DNA of 64,000 nt from Zhengitettix transpicula (taxonomy: Eukaryota > Arthropoda > Insecta > Orthoptera > Tetrigidae): assembly GCA_037074705.1 (NCBI GenBank), contig CM073591.1, forward strand, positions 79,776,532 to 79,840,531, written 5' to 3'. Position numbers and translations under genes: made by a program. The notes under the pieces were generated by a model that was given only the letters and a program-made list of their open reading frames with translations, was not told where the DNA came from and searched no databases. Shown piece by piece: positions 1 to 11,822 of this stretch; within the stretch, counting starts at the first letter, position 1, and the number at the start of each line of letters is the position of its first letter.

Positions 1-2255
1 GCATAAATTGAAGGACTTGAAAAACAGTTTTTTATTATATACATTTCGTGCTTGATTTATAAACTCAGCAGTAAGTCACTAAGAACAGACACCTGGTCTA
101 TACATGTAAGTTGCTTTGGGGCTAAGGACCACTTTCCCCTTCACGTTACCTTCCGTGGAGGTTAATTTGTCCTAACGCGTTCGAGAGTGGTTTCTGATGG
201 CCCTAAGACAAGATAAGAACCGTGCGCTCGCAGAAAAAAAAGAAACTTATGTAGTCGCCATTGTCCCCTAGATAGCAGCAGAAGCAGATGCAGCGACGCT
301 AATGTCGCAGAGATAACGAACCACAAGTATCGGAATTAATATTCGCCTTGCTGCACGAATAAAGCATTACTCTTATCGACCGACAAACGGCTAGAAATTC
401 AGTATCAAATATAGCTTTCCAACAGTGCAAACGAGCGAACAAGCCGTTCCATTCAAGTACATTTGTTTGTTCCATTTTTTTTATTTTACAGATTTATTTA
501 TTTATTAGCCTTGTATATTTATGCGTATATTTTAATAAACTCTTTACCAAAATAAAAGATTTATAGTAAGTTGTTTAATAAACAAATGGGTTGGAGGCCA
601 CAAAAAAATAATTTAATCGTTATATGGATTAAACACAAATTTGCTGGATTTTTAATACGAAAATAATAATCTACCTCTCTCTCTCTCTACAGCAATTATA
701 TGGGTGTTGTTGCCATTTATATCAAATCAGAGCTGTATAACTTAATGATTAAATTAAGTTTTTGAAAAATAAAGGTTCAAGTTTGTCTCCCTGTTTTATA
801 GTCCAGTTCACGTCTCCTTTTCAATGTGATGCGAATTCGTAATCAGTTAACGTATCCGTCTCTGCGATGCGCAAACTACTACTCCAGAGAAAAATCTTCT
901 CCCAGCAAGGATATCTACGATACTTAATAATGCAGATTTTTATCATTCCTCAACACGTTCACATAATTTATTAATCTTTTACCACATCAATCATCAAACA
1001 TTCTTCGTAAAAACAAAATCCAAAGGCAACCTCTATATATCACTCACTTCATCGGGTCTACACATCCATCTGCTAACGTATCCCTTTAAAATTTCATATT
1101 ATAATATTATACATTCATATTATAATATTATATTTTTTGTTCATTACAATATATATGTGTATAATATTCGACTTAAATTATTAACACAAAAGCAATATAA
1201 AAATTATATACTTACATGTAACAGAAATATACCTGTAATGTGTTCAGTGGTAATTTTAAAAAAACTCCTTGAGCGTATAATTATAGGCGCAACTGTATTC
1301 TTTCGAAGTTCCTTGAATTTCGCCAGGCGACGCAGCTTTTATCTTCATAGGACGTCACCGCTTCCACGAGTGTACATTGATTTATCTTGATGCGATTCGT
1401 TTCTCGTTTCGCAACTTTAAAATCACAATTTACTTTACAAATACCTTTAAGTTATAATTCATATGTAAATAAATGTCTTTCTGTCCCTCTTCCTAGCGAC
1501 CACTCTAACATTGGCCTTTCTGGCCCAACCTAAAACTTGTACACTCTTATGGTGGCTCATTTTTCATCAAATTCACTTCATAGCAACTGTTTTCACCATT
1601 CATCCATGTCGCTCAAATTTCAACCCAACCACTCTATGGTTCTCACGAACCCTTGAGACAGTGTCAATGCAAAGACAAACATCTCATGTAAAACTTTTGC
1701 TTCGTCCATCTCATTTCAATATGTGAAATCCACAAAATAGTGCAAAAGTTTTGCTTCAGTTCGTTCACTTTATTATAAATTTGTGTATTCATGTGTGCTT
1801 AGATTTTTTTGTGTTCCTAAAAATTTCCGAATCAGCTCGCCTAATTCATGGATTGTAGTTTCCGACGTAAAAAAACGTATCTTCATTTCTTTCAGCATTA
1901 CGTTTCATAAGTCGGCTCTTAAGATCTGATCCAAAGTCTTTATGTTTTATCCGTTTGATAGAATTATATTTAACTTGTTCCTTCCATAGATATATTTTGA
2001 ATCCATTGGAAAAAGTCCGACAAAGCTTTGATCTTTCAATATTCCAAAAGTTTGCAGGGGAACGGCTCCTCTATGCAATTTTGAAAATCCGGTAAATTTA
2101 TACTGTTAAAAAAATAAATATTAATGTCCAATAATAACTACTCTGCTTACCTATCTATAAAAGAAATAAATTAAAATTACTCGTGTTAAATACTGAATTT
2201 AACGTAACTTCTGAAACCTAGAAAGAGAGAATACGTAAAAGTAAGTTTTATTTCT

Positions 2256-2290
2256 ATACTATCTGGGTGCCCGGCGTTTCCCGTGTACTA
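2256..2290 (+). repeat. Fragment of the CTGGGTGCCCGGCG repeat family
   Basis: TATCTGGGTGCCCGGCGTTT is the start motif of the array units at 57048 and 63161; only this edge is present here. Confidence 0.5.
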
Positions 2291-4438
2291 TTTTAAATAA
2301 ACCCGAAAACTATTTAATTCTATATTAATCTTTAGTCAAGAAGTGATTTAACCTAAATCTTAATGTTCCTAGTTCCGTACATACGTCCGACCGATAGTGC
2401 ATTAATTGAACAGCTATAATATACATTGAATTTTATTGCATCAATCCCAACAAACATACATCAGAATTTCTTTACGAATAGAATACTTTAATATACTCCT
2501 TGATTATTGCAGGATATAATTATCCCTCTGTCTTCAGACATTACGAAAGATTAAATTGACTAAATTGTTAGCCACTAACGTTGGAGTCACTAATATGGCA
2601 CGAAAATTAACTTATATTTTCTGCAAGGATCGTAAAGTATTTTTAATTTTTTTGGTTAACATTCAAAGGAGTATTACTAGATAAAATTATACTTTTTATC
2701 CAATGAAAATATTTATGTTTTTATTTCACTGCGGAAAAGGAACTATTTATTTTGTTTTTCGCGTAGTAACGTTTCTCTCTGGCGTGACGCAGTAATTTAA
2801 CACAAAATTATCATGTTTTTCAATTATAATTCTTTCCACCTGAATCATAGGGGTTACTCATCCCAAAAGTACCAATTCTAGTGTTTTGAAGAATATGTGT
2901 ACCAATTTCTGTTGCAATCCGTCCACACGTTTAAATTTGTATAGAAATTAACGTAAATACATACATACATACATCCTTTTTTATCATATAGATTACTGCG
3001 ATTTAAATATCATTTAAAATACACATGCTTCAAAAATATACAGCCTCTATAATGAATCAGGTATACGCTTCAAAGAAATATAAGACAAAATATCGGTCAG
3101 GACAGTATTGTAAAAATTACGCGCCATTTGCCTAGAAATAATCTTTTTCTGTATTTCACACCCAAGTTGGAACAAAAATTATCTTGGACGAAGCACTATC
3201 AACCTTTTTTATTTTATATTTTTATACTTTTCAAGGGGGAAAATATTAGTATTGCGATGATATGACGTTTTTTGCGATATTAGTCTTTGTATGTGTTCTT
3301 TACATGTGTTATTACTCATTGTATTGTTCATATAGAATATGACCTGAAAACCGAAAGATATTTATAAAATATAAAATTTTTAAAAAAATTGCAAATATTG
3401 TTTGATTACTGAAGGACTTTATTCTATAAAAACATTAAAATACATTACACCCCAGTGGATTTGGAATAATAAATCCCCTTGAATTTGGAACTAAAACATC
3501 CCCAACATGATCTTAACCCAAGATTAAAAAATATTTTAAACCTACAAATGACCGGGTATCAAATAAATTATAACAAACTTTACTACCCCTGAATTTAGAC
3601 TCAACAAGTACTATCTTAACATAACGGATTGCATAACAGTCAGTGTCATACGACGAAATTAAATGGTAAAACAAATACCACACTAATTTTGCCTGTTGTT
3701 TGGCTATTTATTTATCTAATTTCATGTGATTTTATGGAAAGTAATATAAACGTTTGATTATTATTTCTGAAAATCAATCCGCTATTATTGTATTCTGCCT
3801 AAAATTAAAAAAAAATAGTATATCTAGTCTGCAAATATAAAATTTTGGACCTGAAGTGTTTAAAAACAATATTCTTATTAAATTGAAACTAGGTTATTTC
3901 GTGAGAAAGTTTTACTTATTTTTAATTGTACTATTGCGGCATAATTATCAATTAACACATGTAAATGAAAAATATAGGTCATTAATCAAGAAAACTTTGG
4001 ATTTTATGTCGGCTATTCTAAAGTAATTTTACGACTTCTAACATCTTAATATAAAATTAACTTTTCAATCATAAGAACTGTAGGACAGTTTTAATAATAA
4101 AAGATATAAACGTATAGTTTCTTTGTAATAGTATTTTTCCAGGTATATTTTTAAAGTAACTTTTTTTCAAATTTCACGTTAATCAGCGAATATTAAATAA
4201 AACGTCGATCTAGATTTGTCATTTTTATGAAACAGAGAATTTAACTGTAGATGTATTTTGACATAGGTTTCCTATATTATATTGCAGAGTGACGCCATGT
4301 TAAATATTTTACAAGGGGAAGTACATGTGACGAGACGGTCTCGTGAGGCGCCGATAATGAATAGAGACACGATTCAACTAGGGCACAGTGTTCTCGCCGC
4401 TTATCAGATATTCACGAGGCAATCTCGATTCACACAGG

Positions 4439-4471
4439 GACACACACACGCAGAAATACTCACACACACAT
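4439..4471 (+). repeat. CA-rich microsatellite
   Basis: Interrupted (CA)n with ACACACACGC and CTCACACACACATAC. It lies in a slightly GC-richer patch (4282-4640) with two overlapping frames that I do not recognise. Confidence 0.7.
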
Positions 4472-5457
4472 ACTTCTGGAACCAAAGGTGCTATTGTAGG
4501 AGCCACCACCGCAAAGCAGAAATCCGGCCGGTGTCTAGGTCCAGCTCCCATTTCAGTTTACGTGGAACAAGGTATTGCAGCAAGAAAGAACGTTAGGAAG
4601 TCGAACATCTGTGTTATTCTACACAGAATATATACGTGAACAATCTATCCCTCACACAAACGAATTTGAATTGAATTAAAATATTAATCGGATCGTGCCC
4701 GGTGTACTTAAGAATCTACGGAAAGTCGCCATTATAATTTAATTTTTCAGCAATTATCGACTTATGCTGAACGACATTTCACACAACGTCCTACACGACC
4801 ACGCTTACGAGTATCTATAGTAAATTTTCCCATGCGTTGTACAATAATTTGGCGGCCATATTGTGACGTCACTACCTCAACGCAAATGTGCAACATACTT
4901 ACAATATTCTCTTTTAATATATGTTGTGTTATTTGCATATCAATTTAAAGTGAAAGATCATAGCATCGGCTTTCGCTTAGTTTCCCCCCAGAGCATACTG
5001 TTGAAGAACGATTTTTTTCTGTCAAATACACAAAATTAGGTCTGAAGAAAGGATGCCATGATTCCTTAAAGTTAAAATAAAAAAATTATTCATAATATTC
5101 AAAACAAAATTAATATTTTGTCTGACATATATTAACAAAATTAATTAATATAATGGCCAATAAGTCTGAACAAGTGCATGATTTTTGTATTTTTTTAAAA
5201 TAATTTTTTAAGAAGTGTTTTTGTGAATACAATAAGGAGAAAATTAGCAAAAAGAATATCTATCACGACCAGTCAATATAGTTCATTATGTTGGATATAT
5301 TCAACATAAATATAATTGTGACTTATTTATTAATAATTCACATTAATTGGATAATTATTATTTTAGTTCAATTAAAATACCCTGAGAAAGACGCTTAAAT
5401 TTTCTTTCTCGAAAAAAACATAAAAGAAACACAGAAAATGGTTCACTCACAAAAATA

Positions 5458-5627
5458 TAGGACAGACGTGTTGTAACATGTCCACGGATACCAAAAATTT
5501 CACATTTCCTTAAGTGCATGCTGTTTCATATCTGTGTAACAAATTAGCTCTCTTGGAAACCAACAGACGTCGCTGTGGTGGTTCTAAAAGTTATGTTGCA
5601 TATATGCTACACTATGCACTAAAGGCT
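5458..5627 (+). repeat. Long inverted repeat, left copy
   Basis: Begins TAGGACAGACGTGTTGTAAC and matches the reverse complement of about 9406-9578, including the shared CCACGGATACC, TTTCACATTTCC and GCATATATGCT blocks. The outer end is preceded by TA. The pair could be the terminal repeats of one old 4.1 kb element or two inverted copies of a dispersed repeat. Confidence 0.8.
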
Positions 5628-5685
5628 TAATACCAAATAACCACTTCAATACCTACAGCAACACTGAAATAAATACAAACAGAAA

Positions 5686-5735
5686 AACGCTACGCTTCGA
5701 CCATATTTTGTGACTTCATCAGGTGCACAAATTAA
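5686..5735 (-). ncRNA. Degenerate hammerhead-like motif of Penelope type
   Basis: On the minus strand it reads CACCTGATGAAGTCAC and then, after a short loop, GGTCGAAGCGTAG. This is the CTGATGA...GAAR core arrangement of hammerhead ribozymes carried by Penelope-like elements, but GAAG replaces GAAA and stem II is weak, so it is probably inactive. Confidence 0.4.
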
Positions 5736-6394
5736 TCTTGCATTTTTTTTTTCAGTTATAACTGGCATGGAAGCACTTAAAAATGTTATTCAAAATTATT
5801 CTCTAACAAATTAAATACTTTTATAACCTACTAACCTATTGGCACTTTAGACAACCAAATTAATACAAAAACTCATTGATGATATTTGTTCACAAAACTT
5901 AATTACTAAAATCACATCTACCTGCAACTATGTTCATTTAATAACCTTCCGAATCAAGGACAAAACTTAATGATTTTCTGTTTTCTATTTTTATTGATTC
6001 AATGTCAATGCAGCTATTGAAGTTGATATTTGGTATTGAACTTGTTCTGACTTATTCACAAATATTTATTTAATATTCAAAATATACTTTTAAACACATA
6101 AATAAATGTAAAGACAAAAAGCAAAACAGTTACTGATTTACATCTTAATTTATTACTATAAAACTAGGAAATTCGATTATCAAACGGGTTCATGTATTGA
6201 CGCTCGTCAATATTCATTACATTTCGTAACACTAAAATAAAATATTTTTTAAAATAGAATCATTTAATAATTATTTATAACTAAACGACTATTTTTAGTT
6301 CTCCAGTAACTTTTAACTACTAGAACGTCTATTCGGGACGGTTTCGTATGTGAAAGATTGTCGAATATAATACCTGAGAATATACATTTTATAT

Positions 6395-6475
6395 TAGTAG
6401 TTGTCGGGTTTTCCATCGCATGGATAGTATTTTTGCGAAGAAAATGCTGAGACTAGAGGAACAGATGAGATGGAT
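6395..6475 (-). repeat. Inverted repeat partner of 7160-7245
   Basis: The minus-strand sequence CTTCGCAAAAATACTATCC followed by GATGGAAAACCCGACAAC is echoed on the + strand near 7193-7245 (CTTCACAAAAATACCATTT, then AATGGAAAACCCGTCAAC). The arms flank the Penelope endonuclease fragment, suggesting a rearranged or inverted Penelope copy. Confidence 0.6.
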
Positions 6476-6480
6476 GTACG

Positions 6481-6660
6481 ATTAAACTTCCCACAAAAAA
6501 AAATGTTGTTTACTCTGTTCCATACGAATGTTGCAAAAGCTACGTAGACGAAACGCGTAGCAAGATATTTTTGAGTGTGAAGGAACATATTAATAATGTA
6601 AAACGAGGAGAAATCTCTAAATCAGAGACGGTTGGGGAATCGGCCACAGATTTGATTTAA
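6481..6660 (+). pseudogene. Penelope-like element GIY-YIG endonuclease fragment
   Basis: One open frame reads KLPTKKNVVYSVPYECCKSY, then VDETRSKIFLSVKEHINNVK, then RGEISKSETVGES before a stop at 6658. This matches the GIY-YIG nuclease at the C-terminus of Penelope-like retroelements (typical forms VYxIPC...YIGET and VKEH...R.GE..KS.). The IGE of the usual motif reads VDE here. Upstream the frame is closed and no reverse transcriptase is seen, so this is a decayed scrap. The family call rests on motif recognition only. Confidence 0.65.
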
Positions 6661-7159
6661 AAAATACTTCCATAATCTGCTCGGAGCCTCACACTTCAAA
6701 AAATTTTTTTTAAAAAAACTAAACTGACTCCCAACCCAGGGCTATTATCCTGACATTTGGTATTCCTTACTTTACATTAATACGGAAAAACCAAAGAATA
6801 GTCCGAATACAACACTTCATTGTGAAGACCTTGTAAATTCACAAAAGGAACAGACTTGAGTCTTATGACCCAAGTTCCGGTGTCTCCTACCATATAAAAC
6901 TCAGTGTAAAACCTTGCTTAAACATTCACTTGCAGAATGCCGAAATAGCTGTCTCTCTCGACTGGGCTGAACCAAGAAGGTCCAAATCTACAAGAGTGTA
7001 CGAACTCTCGTGTATATGTAGTGAATATCTTTCAACCCTGAAGAAGAACAGAGTTTCATTAAATTGGTTGTATTAATTCTCTTTACTATACTTTTCTTGT
7101 TCCAGATTTTCTATTCTGTATCTTTTCTATTCGTCATTTTTCTTGTTTCGCAGTATTTG

Positions 7160-7245
7160 ACCTGGCACATCTGTTCTCCTATTCTCAGTTTTCTCTTCAC
7201 AAAAATACCATTTAGGCAATGGAAAACCCGTCAACATCAACTAAT
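7160..7245 (+). repeat. Inverted repeat partner of 6395-6475
   Basis: Carries the + strand version of the block described at 6395-6475, with about one change in six. Likely part of the same Penelope-like debris. Confidence 0.6.
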
Positions 7246-7619
7246 AATTTCGCACTGTTGCCACAAAAATTTTATTCCATATTTTATATTGATTTAAAAT
7301 TCATTGATTTATATAATATCCGGTTCCTATCATGATGTGTGTAATACTTAAAAATATATATTATATTACATATATAATCCATGTAATGTACCTATGGTAT
7401 GAGGTTTAACAGACTTACTGTACCTTACAGTTTTTGGACGTACTTGTTTTTCTAATCTACGGAAGTGTAGAAGTCGTAACATTAAATCTATTAAACATAT
7501 AGGAGTGTGAATTTTAGAACATTTGTAGAGTATCTATCTGTTACGGTTTATGATTTTTAACTTATAAACATCCCGATCTCTTCCCACTATAGTTCATTGT
7601 TTCTTCCCATCCCAATTTA

Positions 7620-8040
7620 ATGTAAGCAAAGCCCAAATGTACGCTGCGATCTAATGATGGTTGCTTTGTCGTCCACCAAGTCTCGAAGACACGCTGTCAG
7701 GGATGCAGCACGCCTGCGGTCGATACCTCGTATCTCTCTCTATCTCTGGGATTGCGAGGCGCAGTTTTTTAATCTGCGGCTCACTCCACACAGACTGCGG
7801 CGAATGAGGTCCTACCCATGAAAGCTGATGGCCGCTATCTCTGTCTGCTTGGTTCCCAACGCGTTATCATTACCAGCGATTGCACACCGCACAGTCCCGC
7901 TGTGTCACCGTCATCGAAAGCCAAATGCCATCGTCGTCTCGCTGCTCTATTTACGTTGCCGTCGGTCGTTCTTCCTCTGCTCCACAATTCTAGTCCTGAA
8001 ATAGTGTTAACGATTAGCCTCTGCAACCTACATACGAATA
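7620..8040. other. GC- and CpG-richer patch, function unknown
   Basis: About 400 bp clearly richer in GC and CpG than its AT-rich surroundings, with a CTCTCTCTATCTCT run near 7733. Short open frames on both strands (7818-8078 +, 7835-8026 -) resemble nothing I know. It could be a promoter or first exon of an unseen gene, or an unrecognised repeat. Confidence 0.3.
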
Positions 8041-8370
8041 AATTGTTTAATATGACGTTAGTAAAACTTTATAAGTAAATATTAGCGATTATTCCTTTAC
8101 ATCGGTCAAACGTATAATAAATGGACCACGTATCTGACCTGTGTACGTTTTTAAATAATGCATTGAATTATGTGGATAAACCATTTCCACAAAAAAAACA
8201 CTCCAGGTAGGATAATAGTGAGCGACGAAGTACAATACACAAATAAATCAGAAAAATAACGAAAAAGACAAACCGCAAATGCCCAAGGGAAGAAGAGAAT
8301 TTTTGAAAATATACATACCTCTTTATTAACGAAACCTATTAAAGAAGTAGTCAATTAACTTGGAAAATTA

Positions 8371-8590
8371 TAATATAATAAATACCACTCATCGTATCTT
8401 CAGCCCTTGTTGCTTTCGTCAGGTAATTCAAATTAGAAAGAGCTGTATGAACAACACCGCAAAAACCAGGTAGCAAATTCAAAAGCTTTTTTAATCTCCT
8501 GAAAAAATCAACAAGGATTGCAGAAACGTTGTGTGGTATTTATTTTACGGCTTAATTTTTTTCCGCTAATTTGCTACTTCTTTATCTGAT
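8371..8590. mobile_element. Foldback family F copy (both arms)
   Basis: The left arm contains AATACCACTCATCGTATCTT and CTTGTTGCTTTCGTCAGGT; the right arm contains CAACAAGGATTGCAGAAACG and TTGTGTGGTATTTAT. The arms are near-complementary and enclose a spacer (AGAGCTGTATGAACAACACC and following) that recurs at 27.6 and 44.6 kb. No coding capacity. Confidence 0.75.
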
Positions 8591-8663
8591 GAGAGTTTTT
8601 TCTGAAATATAAACAAACAAACATGAAATACGAGGATTATTGGAAAATAAGGTTTCTTAAAAT

Positions 8664-8966
8664 TTGCAATTTCTCAAACTGTGCGCTCGTTGGATTCCCA
8701 GGCTGCTTACTGAAGAACTCCATTTGAAAAGAATGGCTTGTGCTATTGATTTTTTGGACCTATGTCATAAGGAACGTGATCAATTTTTTAGAGAAGATTG
8801 TCACAGGGGACGAGGCGTGGGTTTGTCACACGATCCCAGAGATAACGAGGTGGAAGAAGTAGTTAAAGACTGGTTATCCTCCCAGGCGGCACACAAAAGC
8901 TTGTGGCCGATGTTTACACAAATATTGGAACTATATAGAAAATCAGAGAAACATGTAAAGAATTAA
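8664..8966 (+). pseudogene. Internally deleted remnant of a second mariner transposase
   Basis: The first part reads LCARWIPRLLTEELHLKRMA and IDFLDLCHKE, typical of mauritiana-type mariner transposase. After a frameshift near 8800 the next frame reads IVTGDEAWVCHTIPE, containing the first catalytic aspartate. The sequence then jumps to EVEEVVKDWLSSQAA, which resembles the C-terminal end of such proteins, so the middle of the catalytic domain is deleted. No terminal inverted repeats were found. A different lineage from the copy at 10508-11820. Confidence 0.8.
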
Positions 8967-9405
8967 ATAAAAACAGTTTTCTGAAAAAAAATCAGTTATG
9001 TTTTATAAGAAAACGGACTTTACTTTCTGAATTACGTTCGTATAAGGAACCATGATGTCAGTTGGGGGAGGGATACCATGCACTAACGAGTGCAAAGCAG
9101 TCAATTATGTTGACGAATGTGAAAAAATGAGTTGTCTGAATTAAATATTACAATGAGGGTAAACAATATAAATGCATCACCATCATTATAAGATTGCAAT
9201 TTTACAAACGGAACTATGCAAGTTTTAAGAAGTTTTGCAAAATTATTCTTTAAGTATTCCCGCTACATATTTAACAGTTCTCTAACCAGTTAAAGTACTA
9301 CAAATTTTAAAGTAGGAACTAAAGTATTTTTACGCCAAGATTTCACACTAGTGGGAATTGACATTTCATTTTTTAATACCAGAAAAGCCTCGCCTTTAAA
9401 GATTT

Positions 9406-9578
9406 TTAACCCTGTAGTGCATAGTGCAGCATATATGCATCATAACTTTTCCTATTACCCCACAGGAGTCTGTTGGTTTCTAAGAGAGATAATTTGTAAT
9501 ACAGATATAAAACTACATCCAAGCACGGAAATGTGAAATTTTTGGTATCCGTGGATATGTTAAAACATGCCAGTCCTA
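9406..9578 (-). repeat. Long inverted repeat, right copy
   Basis: Reverse-complement partner of 5458-5627; on the minus strand it starts TAGGACTGGCATGTTTTAAC. The similarity runs about 170 bp with scattered changes. Confidence 0.8.
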
Positions 9579-10507
9579 TCTTTCTGCCTCAAGCCAGAAT
9601 GTTCTACCCGCCGGTCAACTTCAGAATATTTATATTTGTTTTTTTTAATGTTTTTTTTTAAGAAAGAAAATTTATGCATCATTCTCAAGATATTATAATT
9701 TTCACGAAAAAAGTAATTTCCCAATTAATGTGAAATAATTATATTTATGTTTAATACGTGCAACATCATCAGCCAAACTGACTTTGGTCACGTTTGATAT
9801 TTTTTAGTTATTTTTCCCGTATTTTATTCACAAAAATACATAATAAAACATTTAATTTTAAAAAAATACAAAAAATAATTCTCTAAAGATTTAGTACTAA
9901 TTCCGTATGTAATAGTACTGTTAATAAGGCTGGCTTTATGTGGAAGTCCATCATGTTGTTTAACTGAGCTAATGACTTCACATCACAGGACGTCTGATTT
10001 TATATGCTGGATCGGAAGTCTCTTGTCATCGAGTTTTTTTTTCGTAAAAACCTCTGTATATGATCTCGTCGACTTTTATTTTGCTTGATTATGAAAACTT
10101 TCTGCAAATTTATTTTTTCAAATATTCGTAAACCACATTTCAAGTGTTCGAGTCTCCTTTGTTGAAGCATTATAACAGTTTCGACTTCTCTGTCTTTATA
10201 AATTTTAACTATGTTTTCTGCGATCTTAATTCAACGCTTCTGAATTTTTACTTTTCTGTTCGTGAATAATTCTTTCTAGCAATGTGATATTCTAATTTTG
10301 GTAAATTTCTGTTGTGGCAGCTCTTGAGAATCATACAATACATACTGACCTTAACATATCGTTCATCAAAAATGTAATCCAAAAACGGTTCAAAAAATCC
10401 ACACATTGAGCCACTGTTACAGCCATCACTTCTTCTAGACATATGAAAATTCGAAGATGTTTTGTTAATTTTCCAAGATCGATGATCATCCTGTTCACAA
10501 TATGTTA
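9579..10507. other. AT-rich gap before the mariner element
   Basis: Nothing recognised. The frame at 10248-10541 (-) overlaps the mariner end and has no family resemblance. Confidence 0.6.
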
Positions 10508-10533
10508 CCACTGTGATCAAAAAGTAAGGTGAA
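10508..10533 (+). repeat. mariner left terminal inverted repeat
   Basis: Starts CCACTGTGATCAAAAAGTAA directly after the TA target duplication and matches the reverse complement of 11795-11820 with two mismatches. Confidence 0.95.
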
Positions 10534-10702
10534 ATTGTCATTTAAAACTCCCGGGTATTAGGAAGGCACGTATTTTTTTCCCCCTAGGTTGGTTAGGACT
10601 GTCTATAATATTTTCCAAGCGTCTCTTTGTTAAAAGGTTTAATTATCTCCGAGTTACACGTGTTTTTGTAAACAACCAAAACTGAATTTTTCGATTTTTG
10701 CA

Positions 10703-11767
10703 ATGGGTAATTTTGTTGAGCAAAGAACTTGTATAAAATTTTGTTTGCGGAACGAATATTCTTGTGCGGACACGTTGAAAATGTTGTGTAAGGCCTTTTA
10801 TGATCAAACAATGGCACAAAAAAACGTTTATAATTGGTACAACGAGTTCAAAGAGGGCCGAGAACGCGTTGAAGACGAATCGCGCTCTGGACGACCATCA
10901 ACGTCTACCGACGAGGGCCACGTCCAAAAAGTCAAAGATTTGGTGCTTGAAAATCGTCGATGGACAATTAGAGATCTCGCTGATAGTGTTGGAATATCAT
11001 TCGGCTCAGCCCAAACCATTTTGAAGAATGTTTTGTGTCTCAACCGCGTCAAGTCTCGATTGGTGCCAAAATCGCTCAATTTTTTGGAAAAAAAAGCGTC
11101 GCGTTGATGTGTGTGAAACTTTGCTGTCTGACTATCAGGACCACTTGAAATGCTTCATTACTGAAGACGAGACTTGGATTTACGCATACGACCCTGAAAC
11201 CACCGACCAATCCAGCGAATATCGTGCAAAAGGTGAAGCAAAACGGAAAAGACCACGGCAAAGTAGATCGAAAATCAAGGTCATGTTGACAGTTTTCTTT
11301 GTTTATCGTGGTGTGGTGCACTATGAATTCCTTCCGCCGGGCCAAACTGTCAACAAAGAATATTACTTGAGCTTTATGCGTCGTTTGCGTGAAGCTATTC
11401 GTCTGAAACGGCCGGAATTATGGGCGAACAACTCTTGGTTCCTTCATCACGATAATGCACCATGTCATACTGCATTGGTCTTCGCGACTTTTTTGCCAAA
11501 AACTCGACTCATGTCGTTCCGCAAGCACCGTATTCGCCTGATTTGGTTCCGTGTGACTTCTGGCTATTCAGCAAACTCAAAAGGCCAATGCGGGGACGCC
11601 GTTTTGACACGATTGAGGAGATAAAAACCGAATCGAAAAAGGTCTTAAAGGCTATACCGGAAAAAGGCTATTCCGACTGTTTCGAGGACTGGAAAAAGCG
11701 TTGGAAAAAGTGCGTTTTATCGGACGGGGATTACTTTGAAGGGGATGAAATTGATTTGGAAGAATAA
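10703..11767 (+). pseudogene. mariner transposase with two frameshifts
   Basis: Encodes a cut-and-paste transposase in three pieces. 10703 to about 11095 carries the N-terminal helix-turn-helix (NWYNEFKEGRERVEDESRSG and the following DLADSVGISFGSA). About 11096-11478 carries TEDETWIYAYDPET and HHDNAPCH with the first two catalytic aspartates. About 11480-11767 carries YSPDLVPCDFWLF with the third. Thirty-four residues separate the second and third aspartates, the mariner D,D34D signature. The frame is broken by an extra A in the A8 run at 11088-11095 and by a missing base near 11477-11480. Otherwise there are no internal stops, so inactivation may be recent. No functional protein is expected from this copy. 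Confidence 0.93.
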
Positions 11768-11794
11768 ATAAAAAATTTATATTTTATAATTAAA

Positions 11795-11820
11795 TTCACC
11801 TTACTTTTGGATTACAGTGG
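11795..11820 (-). repeat. mariner right terminal inverted repeat
   Basis: Read on the minus strand it starts CCACTGTAATCCAAAAGTAA, mirroring the left end, and is followed by the TA target duplication at 11821-11822. Confidence 0.95.
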
Positions 11821-11822
11821 TA

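Larger units (their letters stand above)
1..5457. other. AT-rich non-coding stretch
   Basis: No recognisable gene. Contains a CT run (675-692), an ATAC run (2957-2974), the repeat edge at 2256 and the CA tract at 4439. The longest frames (1157-1390, 1511-1726, 4282-4596) show no known motif or splice context. Confidence 0.6.
10508..11820 (+). mobile_element. mariner-type DNA transposon, full length but disabled
   Basis: A 1313 bp element bounded by 26 bp terminal inverted repeats that differ at two positions and flanked by TA target duplications (10506-10507 and 11821-11822). It carries one transposase gene on the + strand, disrupted by two single-base frameshifts. Size, TA target and D,D34D transposase are all diagnostic of mariner. 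From memory the protein is closest to the vertumnana-like group; I have not checked this. Confidence 0.96.

Noticed and set aside
10248..10541. 97-codon minus-strand frame
   Set aside because: Overlaps the mariner left inverted repeat and resembles nothing known.
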